From Sphingobacteriaceae bacterium (GTDB lineage: Bacteria > Bacteroidota > Bacteroidia > Sphingobacteriales > Sphingobacteriaceae): a stretch of DNA of 64,000 nucleotides. Under the pieces are notes generated by a model. The model had not been told where the DNA came from, searched no databases, and saw nothing but the letters and a program-made list of their open reading frames with translations. Shown here piece by piece: positions 51,001 through 59,426 of the stretch (position 1 is the stretch's first letter; every line of letters begins with the position of its first letter). The stretch is taken from NCBI GenBank assembly GCA_029266635.1, contig JAQSWM010000003.1:248001-312000 (forward strand), in the 5' to 3' direction. Made by a program: the position numbers and the translations under genes.

Positions 51001-51118
51001 GGCCAAGGCTTTGTTAAGCGAGCGCACGTATTATGTGCTTGAAGAGATTGGCACACAGCCAGGTATCGGTTACCAGGTTAAAGTTAGGAACACAGAAGCA
51101 GCAACAGCAGAGGCTTAA
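48083..51118 (+). CDS. actB: Alternative complex III subunit ActB (molybdopterin-like plus Fe-S domains)
   Basis: 1011 aa. Tat lipoprotein signal with RRDFLKALGFG (Arg49-Arg50) after a 48-residue leader and lipobox LAAC (Cys68). The first two thirds resemble a molybdopterin oxidoreductase fold, which in this complex carries no cofactor. The C-terminal part has the Fe-S cysteine sets: CTGCGACVVACNAE, CQHCEHAPCETVCPV, CVGTRYCANNCPYKVRRF and CSMCIQRIQSG...CQQTCPG, matching three [4Fe-4S] clusters and one [3Fe-4S]. It sits on the periplasmic face and passes electrons from quinol to the ActA hemes. The length is normal. Confidence 0.95.
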   Translation: MESNKKYWKGLEELHKEPAFVENSKNEFAEPLPLEEVLNEAGLSTVAPRRDFLKALGFGLGAVTLAACQSSPVQTSIPYLVKPEEVVPGIPNYYTSTYNGHGVLVKTREGRPIKIEGNPNCIISQGRVDAQTQASVLDLYDVSRLHDPVLNGQKASWQAVDQFVKSALSNAQAGGKNIRIVAKTINSPSTKAVIADFTAKFPNTKLVQVDPVSYTGIIQANQNSFGKAALPHYRFDLADVIVSFGADFLGTWISPVEFTRQYVSNRSWDALKTKKMSRHIQFESGMTLTGTNADARIAIKPSEEGIALLNLYTALGGAVSGGKTLANNAKADKAIMLAARELAAAKGRALVVSGSNDVSVQILVNSINSLLGSYGTTIDLDNASYQYAGNDAEFVELINEMKRGMVDAVFFINSNPAYDFVNPKEFTDALAKVKLRVSFADRKNETAAHCNVIAPANHYLEAWGDSNPLEGYYTLVQPTINPVYNTRTIEEGFLIWSDNAVKDYYQYVRNNWEKTVLAQTGKDWKGLLQTGSVSTGAKSGGAYAFNRELGSVAQTIVNKSNALAKGGDNVVELSLYQSVALRDGHNANNPWLQELPDPVSKVTWDNFVAINPIHAEKLGIVEFDLVTLKKGNLSITLPVLYQPGQAMGTVSVALGYGRTAAGKAGNEVGQNAYPFIDFVNGTFQGVAAVTLEKAGGARELAQTQTHHSFEGRNVVRETTLKDYLKDHYAGSGKKADHKKYDLWYDHENPGHNWVMAIDLNACTGCGACVVACNAENNIPVVGRDEVRRRREMHWIRIDRYYTFNEDGKTVTEEREIDDLKNMENVSVVHQPMLCQHCEHAPCETVCPVLATVHSTEGLNHMAYNRCVGTRYCANNCPYKVRRFNWFNYWNDSRFDNYMNNEFTQLVLNPDVTTRFRGVMEKCSMCIQRIQSGKLQAKLERRPVRDGEIQTACQQTCPGNAIIFGDVNDPKSAVAKALLSERTYYVLEEIGTQPGIGYQVKVRNTEAATAEA

Positions 51119-51146
51119 TAAATTTTATTAGAGATTAGATAGATAT

Positions 51147-52613
51147 ATGTCAGCTCATCACGAATCGATTTTAAGAGAACCCTTAATTACGGGAGACAAC
51201 ATAACGTATGCGAAAATAACGAACGATGTGTTAGACCCGGTTGAGAACAAGCCCAACAAAGCCTGGTGGATTGGATTCACCATAGCGGCGATCGGAGCTT
51301 TAATTTGGGTTGTTGCAGTAAGCTACACATTTTGGACCGGTATCGGTGCCTGGGGCTTGAATAAGACAGTAGGTTGGGCATGGGATATCACCGGCTTCGT
51401 TTGGTGGGTAGGTATTGGTCACGCCGGAACGCTTATTTCTGCTATTCTTTTACTGTTCCGCCAAAACTGGAGGAATTCCATCAACAGATCGGCGGAAGCG
51501 ATGACCATATTCGCGGTTATTTGCGCTGCTACTTACGTTGTATCGCACATGGGCCGCCCATGGTTAGCATATTTCTGTTTACCGCTTCCAAACCAGTTTG
51601 GTTCTTTGTGGGTAAACTTTAACTCGCCTTTGATCTGGGACGTATTTGCAATCTCGACATACTTCTCTGTATCGTTGGTTTTCTGGTACACAGGTTTGCT
51701 ACCTGATATTGCCAGCATCCGCGACAGGGCAACAGGTTTACGTCGCCGTATTTACTCAATATTATCATTTGGCTGGAACGGTTCGGTAAAAACCTGGCAA
51801 CGTTTTGAGTCAGTATCTCTAATTCTGGCAGGTGTTTCAACGCCGCTTGTACTTTCGGTACACACCATTGTATCCATGGACTTTGCAACTTCGCTGGAGC
51901 CGGGCTGGCACACCACCATCTTCCCGCCATACTTCGTTGCCGGAGCTATTTTCTCAGGATTTGCGATGGTTCAAACGCTCTTGCTTGTGGTAAGGAAAGT
52001 AATGGGCTTTGAGAACTACATTACCATGTTCCACATCGAGTCTATGAACAAGATTATACTGGTAACAGGTTCAATCGTGGGCGTAGCTTATTTAACAGAG
52101 TTTTTCATCGCCTGGTATTCAGGCAGTGAATATGAGCAATACACCTTCCTGAACAGGTTCATCGGCCCGTATTGGTGGGCTGGATGTATGATGTACGGTT
52201 GTAACGTATTGATGACCCAGTTAATGTGGTTCAAAAAAATACGCACCAGCATTCCGGCATCATGGGCATTGTCAATCGTGGTTAACATCGGTATGTGGTT
52301 TGAGCGTTTTGTAATTATCGTAATATCTCTGCACCGCGATTATATACCATCAAGCTGGGCAATGTTCTATCCAACTGTTGTAGATGCAGCTGTATTTATT
52401 GGGTCTATTGGGGTGTTCTTCACCTTGTTCCTTCTCTTCTTACGTGTTCTGCCTGCAATTGCAATGGCTGAAGTAAAACTGTTGCTAAAAGGCGCAAGCC
52501 ACCAGGCTAAGAAGAAATTGATAGCTGAGAATAAGGTTGACCCAGAACAAGTGCAATACTACAAGCAGTCTTTGGTAAAATTCGATAGCGTGCCGGAGGC
52601 GGAAACCGTTTAA
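51147..52613 (+). CDS. actC: Alternative complex III subunit ActC (NrfD/PsrC-like)
   Basis: 488 aa, ten membrane helices of the NrfD/PsrC family. Typical blocks are KAWWIGFTIAAIGALIWVVA, GIGHAGTLISAILLLFRQNW, and SVHTIVSMDFATSLEPGWHT with the histidine and aspartate in the helix next to the quinone site. Inner membrane subunit forming a quinol site and a possible proton half-channel. The gene lies between actB (28 bp) and actD (9 bp). Confidence 0.95.
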   Translation: MSAHHESILREPLITGDNITYAKITNDVLDPVENKPNKAWWIGFTIAAIGALIWVVAVSYTFWTGIGAWGLNKTVGWAWDITGFVWWVGIGHAGTLISAILLLFRQNWRNSINRSAEAMTIFAVICAATYVVSHMGRPWLAYFCLPLPNQFGSLWVNFNSPLIWDVFAISTYFSVSLVFWYTGLLPDIASIRDRATGLRRRIYSILSFGWNGSVKTWQRFESVSLILAGVSTPLVLSVHTIVSMDFATSLEPGWHTTIFPPYFVAGAIFSGFAMVQTLLLVVRKVMGFENYITMFHIESMNKIILVTGSIVGVAYLTEFFIAWYSGSEYEQYTFLNRFIGPYWWAGCMMYGCNVLMTQLMWFKKIRTSIPASWALSIVVNIGMWFERFVIIVISLHRDYIPSSWAMFYPTVVDAAVFIGSIGVFFTLFLLFLRVLPAIAMAEVKLLLKGASHQAKKKLIAENKVDPEQVQYYKQSLVKFDSVPEAETV

Positions 52614-52622
52614 AAGAATATC

Positions 52623-53159
52623 ATGAGCAACATCAAATATATATTAGGCAGCTTTGACGATCCGGATGACATGATGCACGGAATCGATAAGCTTAAGGAA
52701 AACGATATCAGTATCTATGATGTGTTTACACCAATGCCGATACACGGTATTGAAGAGAAGCTAGGATACAAGCGTTCACGCTTGCCGATAGTTGCATTCC
52801 TCTTCGGCATCACTGGTACTTTCACCGCATTTACAATGATTTTTTATATGCTGGTTTATGACTGGCCAATGAACATCGGCGGCAAGCCGGCATTCGCTGC
52901 ACCAGATTTTATTCCAATCATGTTTGAGCTTACAGTATTGTTCTGCTCATACGGTATGGCCTTTACTTTCTTTTTCAGAAACCACCTTTTTCCCGGACGT
53001 GCTCCGCGGGTGATGGATTTAAGAGCAACGGATGATCGCTTTGTAATCGCGATAGATGCCCACACAAATCCGTATCCTGAAAAAATCAACGACCTTTTAA
53101 AAGAAGCCGGTGCTATTGAAGTTAAGCACAATGAAAGAAAATATATTAGTTATGAATAA
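52623..53159 (+). CDS. actD: Alternative complex III subunit ActD (DUF3341)
   Basis: 178 aa. Cytoplasmic N-terminal domain (KYILGSFDDPDDMMHGIDKL, PMPIHGIEEKLGYKRSRLPI), two membrane helices (about 59-82 and 97-118), and a C-terminal cytoplasmic domain with DDRFVIAID. This is the DUF3341 pattern; in structures of the complex it packs on ActC. Its last 8 bp overlap the start of actE. Confidence 0.93.
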   Translation: MSNIKYILGSFDDPDDMMHGIDKLKENDISIYDVFTPMPIHGIEEKLGYKRSRLPIVAFLFGITGTFTAFTMIFYMLVYDWPMNIGGKPAFAAPDFIPIMFELTVLFCSYGMAFTFFFRNHLFPGRAPRVMDLRATDDRFVIAIDAHTNPYPEKINDLLKEAGAIEVKHNERKYISYE

Positions 53160-53739
53160 ACTCAGAATAGTTGGTGCTACTTTCTTTGTTACTGCGGCAA
53201 TTGCTGTAATATCTTCTTGTTCTGATAAACGCAGCACCGGATTAGAATATGCGCCGAATATGTATAAGGCTCTCGCGTTTAATCCGGATCAGCCTAATAA
53301 GAATTTCAGGAACGGCCAAACTGCTCAGGTTCCTCCTCCTCACACTATGCCTGTAGGCTTCGACGAGGTTGAGGAAGCTTATCCGAACACGCCTGAAGGC
53401 TACCAGGCGGCAAGTGCTAATCTGGTAAATCCTTTCCCGGCTACTACGGCAAACCTTGAGGATGGCAAAATATTGTATTTGCGCATGTGCTCACACTGCC
53501 ACGGCTTAACCGGTCAAGGCGATGGCTCTATCGTACAATTGGGCAAGTTTCCTGGTCCGCCATCTTACTCAAAGGGTAATTCATCTCGTGGCGGTACTAT
53601 GAAAGATCTTACAGACGGAAAGATTTTTCACACCATTACATATGGTGTAAACCTGATGGGCCCGCACCGTTATCAGTTAACTCCTGATGAGCGCTGGAAA
53701 ATAGTTCTATATGTACATGAATTACAAAAACTACAGTAA
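53152..53739 (+). CDS. actE: Alternative complex III subunit ActE (monoheme cytochrome c lipoprotein)
   Basis: 195 aa. Lipoprotein signal MNKLRIVGATFFVTAAIAVI then SSC; one heme motif CSHCHG and a likely Met ligand in GVNLMGPHRYQLTPDERW, ending LYVHELQKLQ, a class I cytochrome c. I chose the ATG at 53152, which overlaps actD by 8 bp; another ATG at 53131 is possible and would add 7 residues before the signal. Carries electrons from ActA towards the oxidase or is part of the wire. Confidence 0.92.
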   Translation: MNKLRIVGATFFVTAAIAVISSCSDKRSTGLEYAPNMYKALAFNPDQPNKNFRNGQTAQVPPPHTMPVGFDEVEEAYPNTPEGYQAASANLVNPFPATTANLEDGKILYLRMCSHCHGLTGQGDGSIVQLGKFPGPPSYSKGNSSRGGTMKDLTDGKIFHTITYGVNLMGPHRYQLTPDERWKIVLYVHELQKLQ

Positions 53740-53758
53740 AAAATTGCTATAAAACCAA

Positions 53759-55036
53759 ATGGGAACTCATAGTCATCAAACACATAATTTTTCTGCTCAA
53801 TTTGATTTTTCGGGTAAACCGAAGACCTGGAGCCTCATTGCCATGGTTATTGGCGTGATTGCAGTTCTTTACGGTTTCTTGCTGGATCCGTCTGAATTCC
53901 ACGGTGAGCGCACGTTCGCAAACCTGCTATTAATGGGCTATTATTTCACTTGCGTATGTGCAGCAGGGGCTTTTTTCCTTGCTATACAGTATGTGGCACA
54001 GGCAGGGTGGTCGGCAGGCCTATTGAGAATACCTCAGGCTTTTTCTAAGGTGCTGCCTATTGCGTCAGTAATTCTGGTTTTGATTTGTGCAGCAGGCTTA
54101 TTTTTCCACCACAATGTTATTGAAGACGGCAAGCAGGTGGAAGTGCCGTTCTTGTATAAACACTGGGCTACTCACGGGTTAGCTGATCCGCAGTCTGAGC
54201 ATTACGATCCTATTATTGCTGCCAAATCTGCTTTTCTGAACATTCCATTCTTCTTAGGACGACTGGTTATATTCTTAGCGATTTATAGCATTTTAGCTGC
54301 GATGTTAGTGAAGTTCTCAGAGAACGAAGATTTGAACGGCGGACTGAGCAACTATAAAAAGAGTTTCACATATTCTACAATATTCCTGGTGCTATTTGGA
54401 TTTACTACGCCAGTATGGGCTTTCGATGTGGTTATGTCGCTCGAGGCTCACTGGTTCTCAACCATGTTCGGCTGGTACAACTTTGCAGCCATGTGGGTTT
54501 CGGGATTGTGCGCAATGACCGTAATTATTATTCTGATGAAGAGGGCTGGATATCTCACCTGGATTAACCAAAACCACCTTCATGATCTTGGTAAGCTTAT
54601 TTTTGCATTCTCCATTTTTTGGACTTACGTATGGTTTGCACAGTTCTTATTGATCTGGTACGCTAACATGTCTGAAGAGACGGTTTATTTCTACAAGCGC
54701 TGGGAGCCTGAGTTTAAGCCTTGGTTCTGGCTTAATATCGTGATCAACTTTGTTGCGCCGGTTTTGCTGCTAATGTCACGCGATTCAAAAAGGAAAGAAA
54801 GCAGTTTGCTATTTGTAGCTATCCTGCTGCTTCTAGGCCACTGGCTTGATTACTATATAATGATAATGCCGGGCACAGTGGGAGCTGAAGGAAGAGGTTT
54901 TGGCATTACTGAAATCGGTATAGCAATTGGATTTGTTGGGCTATTTACCTTCCTTGTTCTTAATGCATTGAGCAAGACGTCACTTGTACCGAAGAACCAT
55001 CCGTTCCTTGATGAGAGCCTGCATCATCAGATTTAA
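53759..55036 (+). CDS. actF: Alternative complex III subunit ActF (NrfD-like)
   Basis: 425 aa, about ten membrane helices, second NrfD-like subunit and a distant paralog of ActC. Blocks include HGERTFANLLLMGYYFTCVC, FFHHNVIEDGKQVEVPFLYK, VVMSLEAHWFSTMFGWYNFA and LIWYANMSEETVYFYKRW, all typical for ActF. It forms the other half of the membrane core opposite ActC. Located 19 bp after actE and followed 42 bp later by the oxidase subunit II gene. Confidence 0.94.
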   Translation: MGTHSHQTHNFSAQFDFSGKPKTWSLIAMVIGVIAVLYGFLLDPSEFHGERTFANLLLMGYYFTCVCAAGAFFLAIQYVAQAGWSAGLLRIPQAFSKVLPIASVILVLICAAGLFFHHNVIEDGKQVEVPFLYKHWATHGLADPQSEHYDPIIAAKSAFLNIPFFLGRLVIFLAIYSILAAMLVKFSENEDLNGGLSNYKKSFTYSTIFLVLFGFTTPVWAFDVVMSLEAHWFSTMFGWYNFAAMWVSGLCAMTVIIILMKRAGYLTWINQNHLHDLGKLIFAFSIFWTYVWFAQFLLIWYANMSEETVYFYKRWEPEFKPWFWLNIVINFVAPVLLLMSRDSKRKESSLLFVAILLLLGHWLDYYIMIMPGTVGAEGRGFGITEIGIAIGFVGLFTFLVLNALSKTSLVPKNHPFLDESLHHQI

Positions 55037-55078
55037 TTGCAGTTTAAATTAAAGATTACTCAACGATTCGATAAAGAA

Positions 55079-56389
55079 ATGGGTTTAAAAAAGTTATTTA
55101 AGATCAAGCCGATATTTACACTGCTGTTGATATGTGCGTTAGGCGGAAGTTATCCTGCATTCTCGCAAGCCAGCGATTCTACAAGGACTAACAGCATTAC
55201 TGGTGCAGTTAAAGATTCAGCTACAGCCGCACCGGTTACCCCGGCAAAGCCTCTGATCAGCACAGATGTAGATACTACGCAGTTATCCTGGACAGGCGGA
55301 GGCATAGAAGTTCCAAAGCCTGCAGCTGAAACGTCAGCAGAATATAAATCAGCTGGATACTACGTGTTGTTATTCCTTTTGTTCTGCGTCTTCCTCGCGA
55401 TAATTGGAAGAGTGCTGAGGGTTTATGAATTGACTAACGGCATACAAGGCAAAGCAAGTAAGATAAATTGGAATAAAATTCAAAGCATCCTTTTCGGGAT
55501 TGCGCTTATCGCAGGATTGTATGGCGTTTACTGGTCGTATACCGTTCAGGGTGCAATGAGCGTAACAGAGAGCGCTTCGGTGCACGGTAAGAGATTGGAC
55601 TTCATGTTTAATGTTACTCTGATCATCACCACCATAGTATTCATCCTTACACACATTGCGTTATTCGGGTTTGCATTCAGGTATCCGGGTTCAGATAAAC
55701 GTAAGGCATACTTCTATCCGCATAACAATGCTCTTGAGCGTGTCTGGACTATTGTTCCGGCTATCGTGCTGACTGTGCTTGTGTTATTAGGATTTTTTAC
55801 CTGGAGGAGCATCACGAATGTGCCTGAGGAAGAGCAGAGGGGAGCGATCTCTATGGAAGTAACCGGCGAGCAGTTTAAATGGAACATACGTTACGCCGGC
55901 GACGACAACCAGCTGGGCGTTAAAAATTACAAGCTTATCAATGCAAATAACAACCTTGGCATTGACTTTAAAGATCGTAAGAGCTGGGATGACAAGTTGG
56001 GCGGAGAGATTATGCTTCCGGTCAATCGGCCGGTGCGGGTTACAATCGGATCAAAGGACATTATCCATAGCTTCCTGATCCCTGACTTTAAAGTTCAGAT
56101 CAACGCTGTTCCGGGTATGGCAACTTACTTCCAGTTTACACCTACCATGACTACTGCGCAAATGCGTGAGAAACGTCAGGATCCAGCCTACGACTACGTG
56201 TTGCTCTGTAACAAAATTTGCGGCGAAGGGCACTATAACATGCAGGCAAAAGTTACTGTTGTAACTGAAGAAGAATACAAAGCCTGGCTTGCTAAACAGC
56301 CTTTGTTTTACAACGACGAAGTGAAACAACAACTTCGCATGGCGGAACAAAAAGCCGCGAAAGATAATACGATTGCATTAAATAAATAA
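55079..56389 (+). CDS. coxB: Cytochrome c oxidase subunit II
   Basis: 436 aa. N-terminal signal/membrane segment (about 10-26), a linker, then two more helices before and within the COX2 transmembrane part (about 95-115 and 135-250 region), and a cupredoxin domain with an intact CuA site: Cys377, Cys381, His385 and Met388 in CNKICGEGHYNM, plus His in IHSFLIPDFKVQINAVPG and WNIRYAGDDN. No fused heme c domain, so electrons must come from a separate cytochrome, here probably ActE or the ActA N-terminal domain. The open frame begins 42 bp earlier at TTG; the ATG at 55079 starts the MGLKKLFK signal. Confidence 0.95.
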   Translation: MGLKKLFKIKPIFTLLLICALGGSYPAFSQASDSTRTNSITGAVKDSATAAPVTPAKPLISTDVDTTQLSWTGGGIEVPKPAAETSAEYKSAGYYVLLFLLFCVFLAIIGRVLRVYELTNGIQGKASKINWNKIQSILFGIALIAGLYGVYWSYTVQGAMSVTESASVHGKRLDFMFNVTLIITTIVFILTHIALFGFAFRYPGSDKRKAYFYPHNNALERVWTIVPAIVLTVLVLLGFFTWRSITNVPEEEQRGAISMEVTGEQFKWNIRYAGDDNQLGVKNYKLINANNNLGIDFKDRKSWDDKLGGEIMLPVNRPVRVTIGSKDIIHSFLIPDFKVQINAVPGMATYFQFTPTMTTAQMREKRQDPAYDYVLLCNKICGEGHYNMQAKVTVVTEEEYKAWLAKQPLFYNDEVKQQLRMAEQKAAKDNTIALNK

Positions 56390-56406
56390 TCAGATAGAGA
56401 GCGACT

Positions 56407-58284
56407 ATGTCAAGCACAGCGATGCATACTTTGGAACATGACGGACACCTAGATCATGGCCACCATAAAGAAACATTCCTGACCAAATATATTTTTAGCC
56501 AGGATCATAAAATGATTGCCAAGCAATTCCTGATAACAGGGATTATCATGGCAGTTATCGGAATGTTTTTGTCTATCCTGTTCCGTATACAATTAGGATG
56601 GCCGGAAAAATCATTCCCTTTATTAGAAACCTTTTTAGGCAAATGGGCTGAGGGCGGCCGTATAAAGCCTGATTTTTACCTTGCTTTGGTTACTATTCAC
56701 GGTACCATCATGGTATTCTTCGTGTTAACAACCGGCCTTAGCGGAACCTTTAGCAACTTGCTTATCCCACTTCAGGTAGGAGCAAGAGATATGGCATCGC
56801 CGTTCCTGAACATGCTGTCATACTGGCTATTCTTTATTTCAAGTGTTATAATGATTGGTGCTTTCTTTGTTGAGAGCGGACCGGCCAGTTCAGGCTGGAC
56901 AATCTATCCACCATTATCAGCTCTTCCAAAGGCAATCGCCGGATCCGGGACGGGTATGACCATGTGGCTTATCAGTATGGTGCTGTTCATCGCATCTTCG
57001 TTGATGGGCTCTCTGAACTACATTAGTACTGTATTGAATATGCGTACCAAAGGGATGGATATGTGGCGGATGCCGCTTACCGTTTGGGCATTTTTCCTGA
57101 CTGCTGTCTTAGGCGTTTTATCATTCCCTGTATTGGTTGCAGGTGTTGTACTATTGATTTTTGACCGTAGCTTCGGCACCAGCTTTTATCTTTCAGACAT
57201 CGTGCTGAAAGGCGAGATATTGCCCAACGAAGGCGGTAGCCCGATCTTGTTCCAGCACTTGTTCTGGTTCCTGGGTCACCCTGAGGTGTATATCATCATT
57301 ATGCCGGCGTTCGGTATAACATCCGAGGTTATTTCTACCAACGCACGTAAGCCGATCTTTGGCTACCACGCCATGGTTTATTCACTGATCGGGATTGCAG
57401 TTTTATCATTCCTGGTTTGGGGCCACCACATGTTCGTGACTGGTATGAACCCATTCCTCGGTGGCGTATTCATGATTACTACCTTGATCATCGCTGTGCC
57501 GTCTGCTGTTAAGACGTTTAATTATCTGGCTACGCTTTGGCGAGGCAATATCCGCTTCAGCCCTGCCATGTTGTTCGGCATCGGATTGGTATCATTCTTT
57601 ATCTCTGGCGGTTTGACCGGCATTTTCCTTGGTAATGCGTCCTTAGACATACCTCTTCACGATACTTATTTCGTTGTTGCCCACTTCCACCTGGTGATGG
57701 GCTCTGCCGCTATTTTCGGGATGCTTTGCGGAGTATATCATTGGTTCCCTAAAATGTTTGGGCGTTTGATGGACGAGAAGTTGGGATATCTGCACTTCTG
57801 GGTAACATTTATAGGCGCATACTTCGTGTTCTTCCCGATGCATTTTATGGGAATAGATGGAGTTCCACGCCGTTACTACGCGTTCACTGAGTTTGCCTTC
57901 ATGAAAGAATGGCTTACCGTAAATAAATTTATTTCATGGTCGGCTATTGTTGCGGCCCTCGGTCAGATAGCGTTCTTATACAATTTCTTCCATTCGATTT
58001 TTTACGGAAAGAAAGCCAGCCAGAATCCATGGCAATCAAATACTTTAGAGTGGACTGCTCCTGTAGAACATCTGCATGGCAACTGGCCAGGTGAAATACC
58101 AACCGTTTATCGTTGGCCATATGACTACAGCAAGCCTGGCCATCACGAGGACTTCATCCCACAAACTACTCCGTTCTCTCAGACAATGAGCTCGAACATG
58201 CCGCACGATTTCGAAGGAAATGCCGAGGCAGAGCGCATTCAACTTGAGTGGGAGAAGGCGAATGTGAGAGAAAAGGCTCTTTAA
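56407..58284 (+). CDS. coxA: Cytochrome c oxidase subunit I (aa3-type)
   Basis: 625 aa, 12 or more membrane helices. Active-site motifs: FWFLGHPEVYIIIMPAFG (CuB His, cross-linked Tyr, and the Glu of A1-type enzymes), VWGHHMFVTGMNP (two CuB His), and HDTYFVVAHFHLVMGSAA (heme a and a3 His). The Glu in GHPEVY places it in the A1 group with a D-type proton path. Terminal reduction of oxygen to water with proton pumping. In relatives, this oxidase forms a supercomplex with alternative complex III. An intrinsic terminator follows. Confidence 0.97.
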   Translation: MSSTAMHTLEHDGHLDHGHHKETFLTKYIFSQDHKMIAKQFLITGIIMAVIGMFLSILFRIQLGWPEKSFPLLETFLGKWAEGGRIKPDFYLALVTIHGTIMVFFVLTTGLSGTFSNLLIPLQVGARDMASPFLNMLSYWLFFISSVIMIGAFFVESGPASSGWTIYPPLSALPKAIAGSGTGMTMWLISMVLFIASSLMGSLNYISTVLNMRTKGMDMWRMPLTVWAFFLTAVLGVLSFPVLVAGVVLLIFDRSFGTSFYLSDIVLKGEILPNEGGSPILFQHLFWFLGHPEVYIIIMPAFGITSEVISTNARKPIFGYHAMVYSLIGIAVLSFLVWGHHMFVTGMNPFLGGVFMITTLIIAVPSAVKTFNYLATLWRGNIRFSPAMLFGIGLVSFFISGGLTGIFLGNASLDIPLHDTYFVVAHFHLVMGSAAIFGMLCGVYHWFPKMFGRLMDEKLGYLHFWVTFIGAYFVFFPMHFMGIDGVPRRYYAFTEFAFMKEWLTVNKFISWSAIVAALGQIAFLYNFFHSIFYGKKASQNPWQSNTLEWTAPVEHLHGNWPGEIPTVYRWPYDYSKPGHHEDFIPQTTPFSQTMSSNMPHDFEGNAEAERIQLEWEKANVREKAL

Positions 58285-58297
58285 GAATATCAACTTG

Positions 58298-58342
58298 ATG
58301 GGGTATTGCTGCACCTACGGTTGCGGGTACCCCATTTTTTTT
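58298..58342 (+). terminator. Intrinsic terminator between coxA and ctaA
   Basis: Arms atggggta (58298-58305) and taccccat (58328-58335) with a partly paired 22-nt loop and eight T. It starts 13 bp after the coxA stop and splits the structural genes from the assembly genes. Confidence 0.8.
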
Positions 58343-58349
58343 AACAGAT

Positions 58350-59426
58350 ATGTATCCATCGGGCGAGAAGCGTTTCCTGGTTATCAATCTCATCACTATC
58401 ATATCTCTGTTCGTCCTTATTCTGGCGGGTGGGGTAGTTAGAGGGACAGGTTCTGGTATGGGTTGCCCCGATTGGCCTAAATGCTTTGGCAATTTTGTGC
58501 CGCCAACCAACGTTTCACAGCTGCCTGAAGGATATAAAGACAAGTACGTAGCAGAGCGAGTGGCTAAGAATGAGCGCTTCGCCCATACGCTAGATGTTTT
58601 AGGCTACGGAGAGTTGGCGCAGAAGATAATTGAGGATAAAAGCATTTTAGAGCCCGAGGAGTTTAATGTTTCAAAAACCTGGACGGAGTATGTAAACCGC
58701 TTGATAGGAGTGCTGACGGGTTTTTTCCTGATTCTATGTGCGATTGCATCGGTGGTGTACCGGAAGAGTAAAAAGCGCATTTTCTATCTCAGCTTGGTGA
58801 ATTTGCTGTTGGTGATTTTTCAAGGCTGGCTTGGGTCAATTGTTGTTTCTACTAATCTGATGGCCTGGATCGTAACGGTGCATATGCTGCTAGCCCTCGG
58901 CATTATCGCGATAAGCATTTACACTTATTTTGAAGCCAAAAAGCTGCGTGACAGTGGCCTTATCCCCGTCCGAGCCGAACTTAATACTTACCTGATTGCG
59001 ATATTTTCTCTGTTACTGACGACTTTCCAGATCGTGCTAGGCACAGAAGTTCGTGAACAGGTAGACGCTGTTTCATCCACTATGGACCGTATAGGCAGGA
59101 CGGAGTGGCTGGAGAAGGTCGGATACACATTTAACTGGCACCGGGATTTTGCGATTGCGGTCTTGGTACTCAGCATTGCACTTTTCATAATCGTGCGGCG
59201 GAAATATGGGACCAGCAGCTTTCAGTTCAGATACGCATTGTATGCGTTATTATTTGTGGTGATGCAGGCAGTATCAGGCATTGTGCTGGAGAGGTTCGCC
59301 CTCCCCGGAGCAGCACAGGCCATCCACGTATTTGTCGCTTCACTGCTGTTCGGCAGCCAGTTTTATTTGATATTGTTGCTCAACCCTAAAAAGATTCACC
59401 TGCAGCACCTAAATACAAGAACGTGA
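58350..59426 (+). CDS. ctaA: Heme A synthase (COX15/CtaA family)
   Basis: 358 aa, eight membrane helices in two similar four-helix halves. GTGSGMGCPDWPKCFG near the start, TWTEYVNRLIGVLTGFFLIL, HMLLALGIIAIS and FNWHRDFAIAVLVL hold the heme-binding histidines. Converts heme O to heme A for the aa3 oxidase, next to ctaB, which makes heme O. Starts 65 bp after coxA, just behind a terminator, so it may rely on read-through or its own promoter. Overlaps ctaB by 4 bp. Confidence 0.94.
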   Translation: MYPSGEKRFLVINLITIISLFVLILAGGVVRGTGSGMGCPDWPKCFGNFVPPTNVSQLPEGYKDKYVAERVAKNERFAHTLDVLGYGELAQKIIEDKSILEPEEFNVSKTWTEYVNRLIGVLTGFFLILCAIASVVYRKSKKRIFYLSLVNLLLVIFQGWLGSIVVSTNLMAWIVTVHMLLALGIIAISIYTYFEAKKLRDSGLIPVRAELNTYLIAIFSLLLTTFQIVLGTEVREQVDAVSSTMDRIGRTEWLEKVGYTFNWHRDFAIAVLVLSIALFIIVRRKYGTSSFQFRYALYALLFVVMQAVSGIVLERFALPGAAQAIHVFVASLLFGSQFYLILLLNPKKIHLQHLNTRT

